Shown here: positions 5,010 through 6,826 of the stretch, piece by piece
How positions within the stretch are numbered: the first letter of the stretch is position 1
Layout of the letters: every line of letters begins with the position of its first letter
DNA from: Chroococcidiopsidaceae cyanobacterium CP_BM_RX_35
GTDB lineage: Bacteria > Cyanobacteriota > Cyanobacteriia > Cyanobacteriales > Chroococcidiopsidaceae
Assembly (NCBI GenBank): GCA_019242465.1
Contig: JAFAVL010000137.1
Coordinates: forward strand, 1 to 6,826
DNA length: 6,826 nucleotides
Direction: 5' to 3'
The notes under the pieces: model-generated
Databases searched by the model: none
What the model saw: the letters and a program-made list of their open reading frames with translations, nothing else
What the model was told of the DNA's origin: nothing
Made by a program: the position numbers and the translations under genes

Positions 5010-6251
5010 ATGAAAGCTCAAGACTTGAAAGGAAAAACTATTGCATTTGCTGGCTCCGGTGGCCTTGATAGCTGCACAATTACCCGTTGGCTGACAGATA
5101 AAGGAGTACGGGTTGTCTGTTTCACGGCTGATCTAGGGCAACCTGATGAAGAGGATGCCGAAGCAATTAAAGAGCGGATGCTTTTGTCAGGGGCTGCTGA
5201 TTTTGTTTTGTTACCTGCACGGGAAGCCTTGGCAGCAGCAGGCTTGAGCGTTATCCAGTCGCAAGCCTGCTACGAGGGACGCTACTGGAATACAACCGGG
5301 ATCGCTAGGTGTGTACTTGTGAAAGCCATGCTGCCAGAGATGAAAGCTAGGGGGCTGTCTATTCTCAGCCATGGCGCGACGGGGCGTGGCAACGATCAAG
5401 TCCGGTTTCAACTTGTCACTAATATGCTCGCTCCGGACTTTGAGGTGTATGCTCCTTGGCGCGACGAGGAATTTATCCAGCGTTTCCCTGGTCGGAGCGA
5501 AATGATTGACTTTTGTAAAGACAATGGATTGCCAATTACTGCTACGAAAGAAAAACCTTACTCCACTGATGCGAATCTACTTGGGTTAACCCATGAATCG
5601 GGGTTACTCGAATCCCTAACAACTCCGGCTTATTTTGTGAAGCCGATTATGGGTTGTTACCCTGTTGATGCTCCCAACGAACCGGAGGAGTTTACCGTCC
5701 ACTTTGAGCAGGGACGCCCAGTTGCGCTTAATAGCAATTCTGTCAGTTTACTTGCAGCAATCGTTCAGGCTAATACCATTGGTGGACGCCACGCTATTGG
5801 GATTGGCACTCACTTAGTTGAGAATCGCTTTGTGGGGATCAAATCACGGGGTGTCTATGAAAGCCCAGGCATAGAAATGCTTGGCACCTGTTATGGGTTA
5901 TTGCTGCAACTCATCTTAGATCGTCGTGCCCGTGAGTTTTTTGAACAACTATCTCAACTCATCGCCAAACAGATTTATCAGGGTTACTGGTTTGACCTGG
6001 CAACTCAGATGGCACTTTTAGCTATTCAACGCACAGCCGAACTAGCAACAGGAACAATTACCGTCTCCGTCTACAAAGGAAATATCTCGTTTGTCTCGGC
6101 AATTAATACGCCTCATTCCCTATATTCTGAAGAAAATGCCTCAATGGAAGGGGTCGGTGACTATAACCATATTGATTCAGAGGGACTGCTACGGGTATTC
6201 GGGGTCAGCGCAAGGGTCCTAGCTACAAGCCGTCAGGTCGATCTCCATTAA
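5010..6251 (+). CDS. argG: Argininosuccinate synthase-like protein, divergent (type-2-like)
   Basis: Argininosuccinate synthase joins citrulline and aspartate using ATP, in the cytoplasm, in arginine synthesis. The 413-residue product has the N-terminal ATP pyrophosphatase loop SGGLDS (16-21), TADLGQPDEED (39-49), the second family signature GATGRGNDQVRF (122-133), YSTDANLLG (184-192), IGGRHAIGIGTHLVENR (257-273) and KSRGVYESPG (278-287). Residues expected to hold aspartate and citrulline are present: T124, N128, D129, R132, S185, E271 and Y283. Several segments resemble the long E. coli-type enzyme (GQPDEED, STD.N.LG.THE, YQG.WFD). HG.TG.GNDQVRF resembles the short type common in cyanobacteria. 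The ATP loop reads AGSGGLDSC where the family signature expects A-F/Y-SGG-L/V-D-T-S/T, and K is R in the second signature. It is about 34 residues shorter at the C-terminus than the E. coli enzyme. I infer an active ArgG-family ligase, possibly a paralog with another nucleophile or acceptor. It overlaps the DedA gene tail-to-tail. Confidence 0.85.
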   Translation: MKAQDLKGKTIAFAGSGGLDSCTITRWLTDKGVRVVCFTADLGQPDEEDAEAIKERMLLSGAADFVLLPAREALAAAGLSVIQSQACYEGRYWNTTGIARCVLVKAMLPEMKARGLSILSHGATGRGNDQVRFQLVTNMLAPDFEVYAPWRDEEFIQRFPGRSEMIDFCKDNGLPITATKEKPYSTDANLLGLTHESGLLESLTTPAYFVKPIMGCYPVDAPNEPEEFTVHFEQGRPVALNSNSVSLLAAIVQANTIGGRHAIGIGTHLVENRFVGIKSRGVYESPGIEMLGTCYGLLLQLILDRRAREFFEQLSQLIAKQIYQGYWFDLATQMALLAIQRTAELATGTITVSVYKGNISFVSAINTPHSLYSEENASMEGVGDYNHIDSEGLLRVFGVSARVLATSRQVDLH

Positions 6252-6826
6252 CAGAACGCTTGACTTGGCGAGACTCTAGCCAAATAGGGAAAATACTCAA
6301 GACAATCACTAGCAGCAATGCCGCGATGCCAAATTGAGCCAACCCAGTAACTAGTTGCTCTAGGGGGACAATACGTCCGACAAAGAAAGCTAAAGTTACC
6401 ATTACGGCAGCCCAAACCGTTGCCCCTCCTAAGTTGCACAAAAAGAATCTGCTGTATGGCATTTCGGCTATGCCAGCTAGTGGTCCGGCAAAAATCCGCA
6501 AGAGCGCAATGAAGCGACCTAAAAACACAGCTTTGGCAGCGTTTCGACTAAATTGGTCTTTAACTTTTAACAGTCGCTCTTCTGGCACCCGAAAGAGATA
6601 ACCGAGGTTAAGTAGGAATGACCAACCACCCACTCGACCAATCCAGTAACCGCAGTTATCGCCCAGTACAGCTCCAGCGATCGCACTGCTTAGGACAAAC
6701 CAGTAATTGAGTTCACCACTTCCTGCTAAGAATCCACCGACAACTGTAATCGTCTCACCAGGTAAGGGAATGCCAGTGTTTTCCAAGGCGATTCCGAAAA
6801 AAACTGCCCAGTATCCATATTGATGG
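6223..6826 (-). CDS. DedA-family membrane protein, N-terminus beyond the window end
   Basis: DedA proteins are inner-membrane proteins of the DedA/VTT superfamily, linked to lipid-carrier or phospholipid scrambling and to membrane-potential and drug tolerance in other bacteria. 200 residues are visible and the frame continues off the right edge (codons to 6825 read HQYGYWAVFFGIALENTGIP). The family signature ENTGIPLPGE with the conserved acidic residues comes first, then a Gly-rich hydrophobic stretch GGFLAGSGELNYW and AGAVLGDNCGYWIGR. These are followed by the conserved FLGRFIALLRIFAGPLAGIAEM with its Arg residues, and two C-terminal membrane helices (about LGGATVWAAVMVTLAFFVG and FGIAALLLVIVLSIFPIW). 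The TTG at 6786 is not the start, since homology continues upstream of it. The stop TAG at 6223 lies inside argG on the opposite strand. The substrate is not deducible. Confidence 0.95.
   Translation of the reverse strand, partial: HQYGYWAVFFGIALENTGIPLPGETITVVGGFLAGSGELNYWFVLSSAIAGAVLGDNCGYWIGRVGGWSFLLNLGYLFRVPEERLLKVKDQFSRNAAKAVFLGRFIALLRIFAGPLAGIAEMPYSRFFLCNLGGATVWAAVMVTLAFFVGRIVPLEQLVTGLAQFGIAALLLVIVLSIFPIWLESRQVKRSVNGDRPDGL
6677..6684. repeat. HIP1 octamer GCGATCGC
   Basis: Fourth copy, inside the DedA-family gene. The rpsB, tsf and argG genes have none. Confidence 0.8.

Noticed and set aside
6265..6283. Terminator for argG (TTGGC-N9-GCCAA)
   Set aside because: It is a short 5-bp stem with no T run after it on the plus strand, and lies within the DedA coding sequence.
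6223..6786. DedA gene starting at the TTG at 6786
   Set aside because: The frame stays open to the window edge and the upstream residues (YGYWAVFFGIA) match the DedA family, so the gene is cut by the window, not started there.
1..6826. A novel defence, mobile or biosynthetic system in the window
   Set aside because: All genes but one belong to recognised families and most are housekeeping. I see no transposase, integrase, CRISPR repeat, toxin-antitoxin pair or phage gene.

Overview
The window looks like cyanobacterial chromosome. The evidence is four GCGATCGC (HIP1) octamers in 6.8 kb, close resemblance of the proteins to cyanobacterial families as I remember them, and a minus-strand order rpsB - tsf - conserved unknown - recG that I associate with cyanobacteria. 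The genus cannot be fixed from the sequence. Most of the window is housekeeping DNA. I see no mobile element, tRNA, rRNA, CRISPR array or phage gene, and no sign of an accessory defence or biosynthetic island.

Layout. Five genes run leftward from about 4.7 kb: a family-2 glycosyltransferase (3748-4698), ribosomal protein S2 (rpsB, 2828-3628), elongation factor Ts (tsf, 2000-2623), a 262-residue protein of unknown function (1109-1897), and the first 361 codons of recG (cut by the window start at base 1). One gene runs rightward: a divergent argininosuccinate synthase (argG-like, 5010-6251). A DedA-family membrane protein (6223 to beyond 6826) runs leftward, enters from the right edge, and overlaps the 3' end of argG tail-to-tail by 29 bp.

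How the parts relate. rpsB and tsf encode two translation components and are probably co-transcribed. A perfect 11-bp hairpin followed by a T-rich run (1925-1953) looks like their terminator. The unknown gene starts only 27 bp beyond it, so it and recG (25-bp gap) probably depend on read-through or on a promoter inside tsf. The leaders of rpsB and tsf both hold inverted repeats whose arms can pair in mutually exclusive ways, which suggests RNA-level control. This was found by eye only, without folding energies.

The 311-bp divergent region between the glycosyltransferase and argG (4699-5009) holds three copies of the heptamer AGACATG, two of them inside a 13-of-14 direct repeat. It also holds two hairpin-forming repeats just before argG. 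The ArgG-like protein is the most unusual gene. Its ATP loop departs from the family signature at three positions while the expected citrulline and aspartate contacts are kept, so it may be a second, specialised ArgG paralog.
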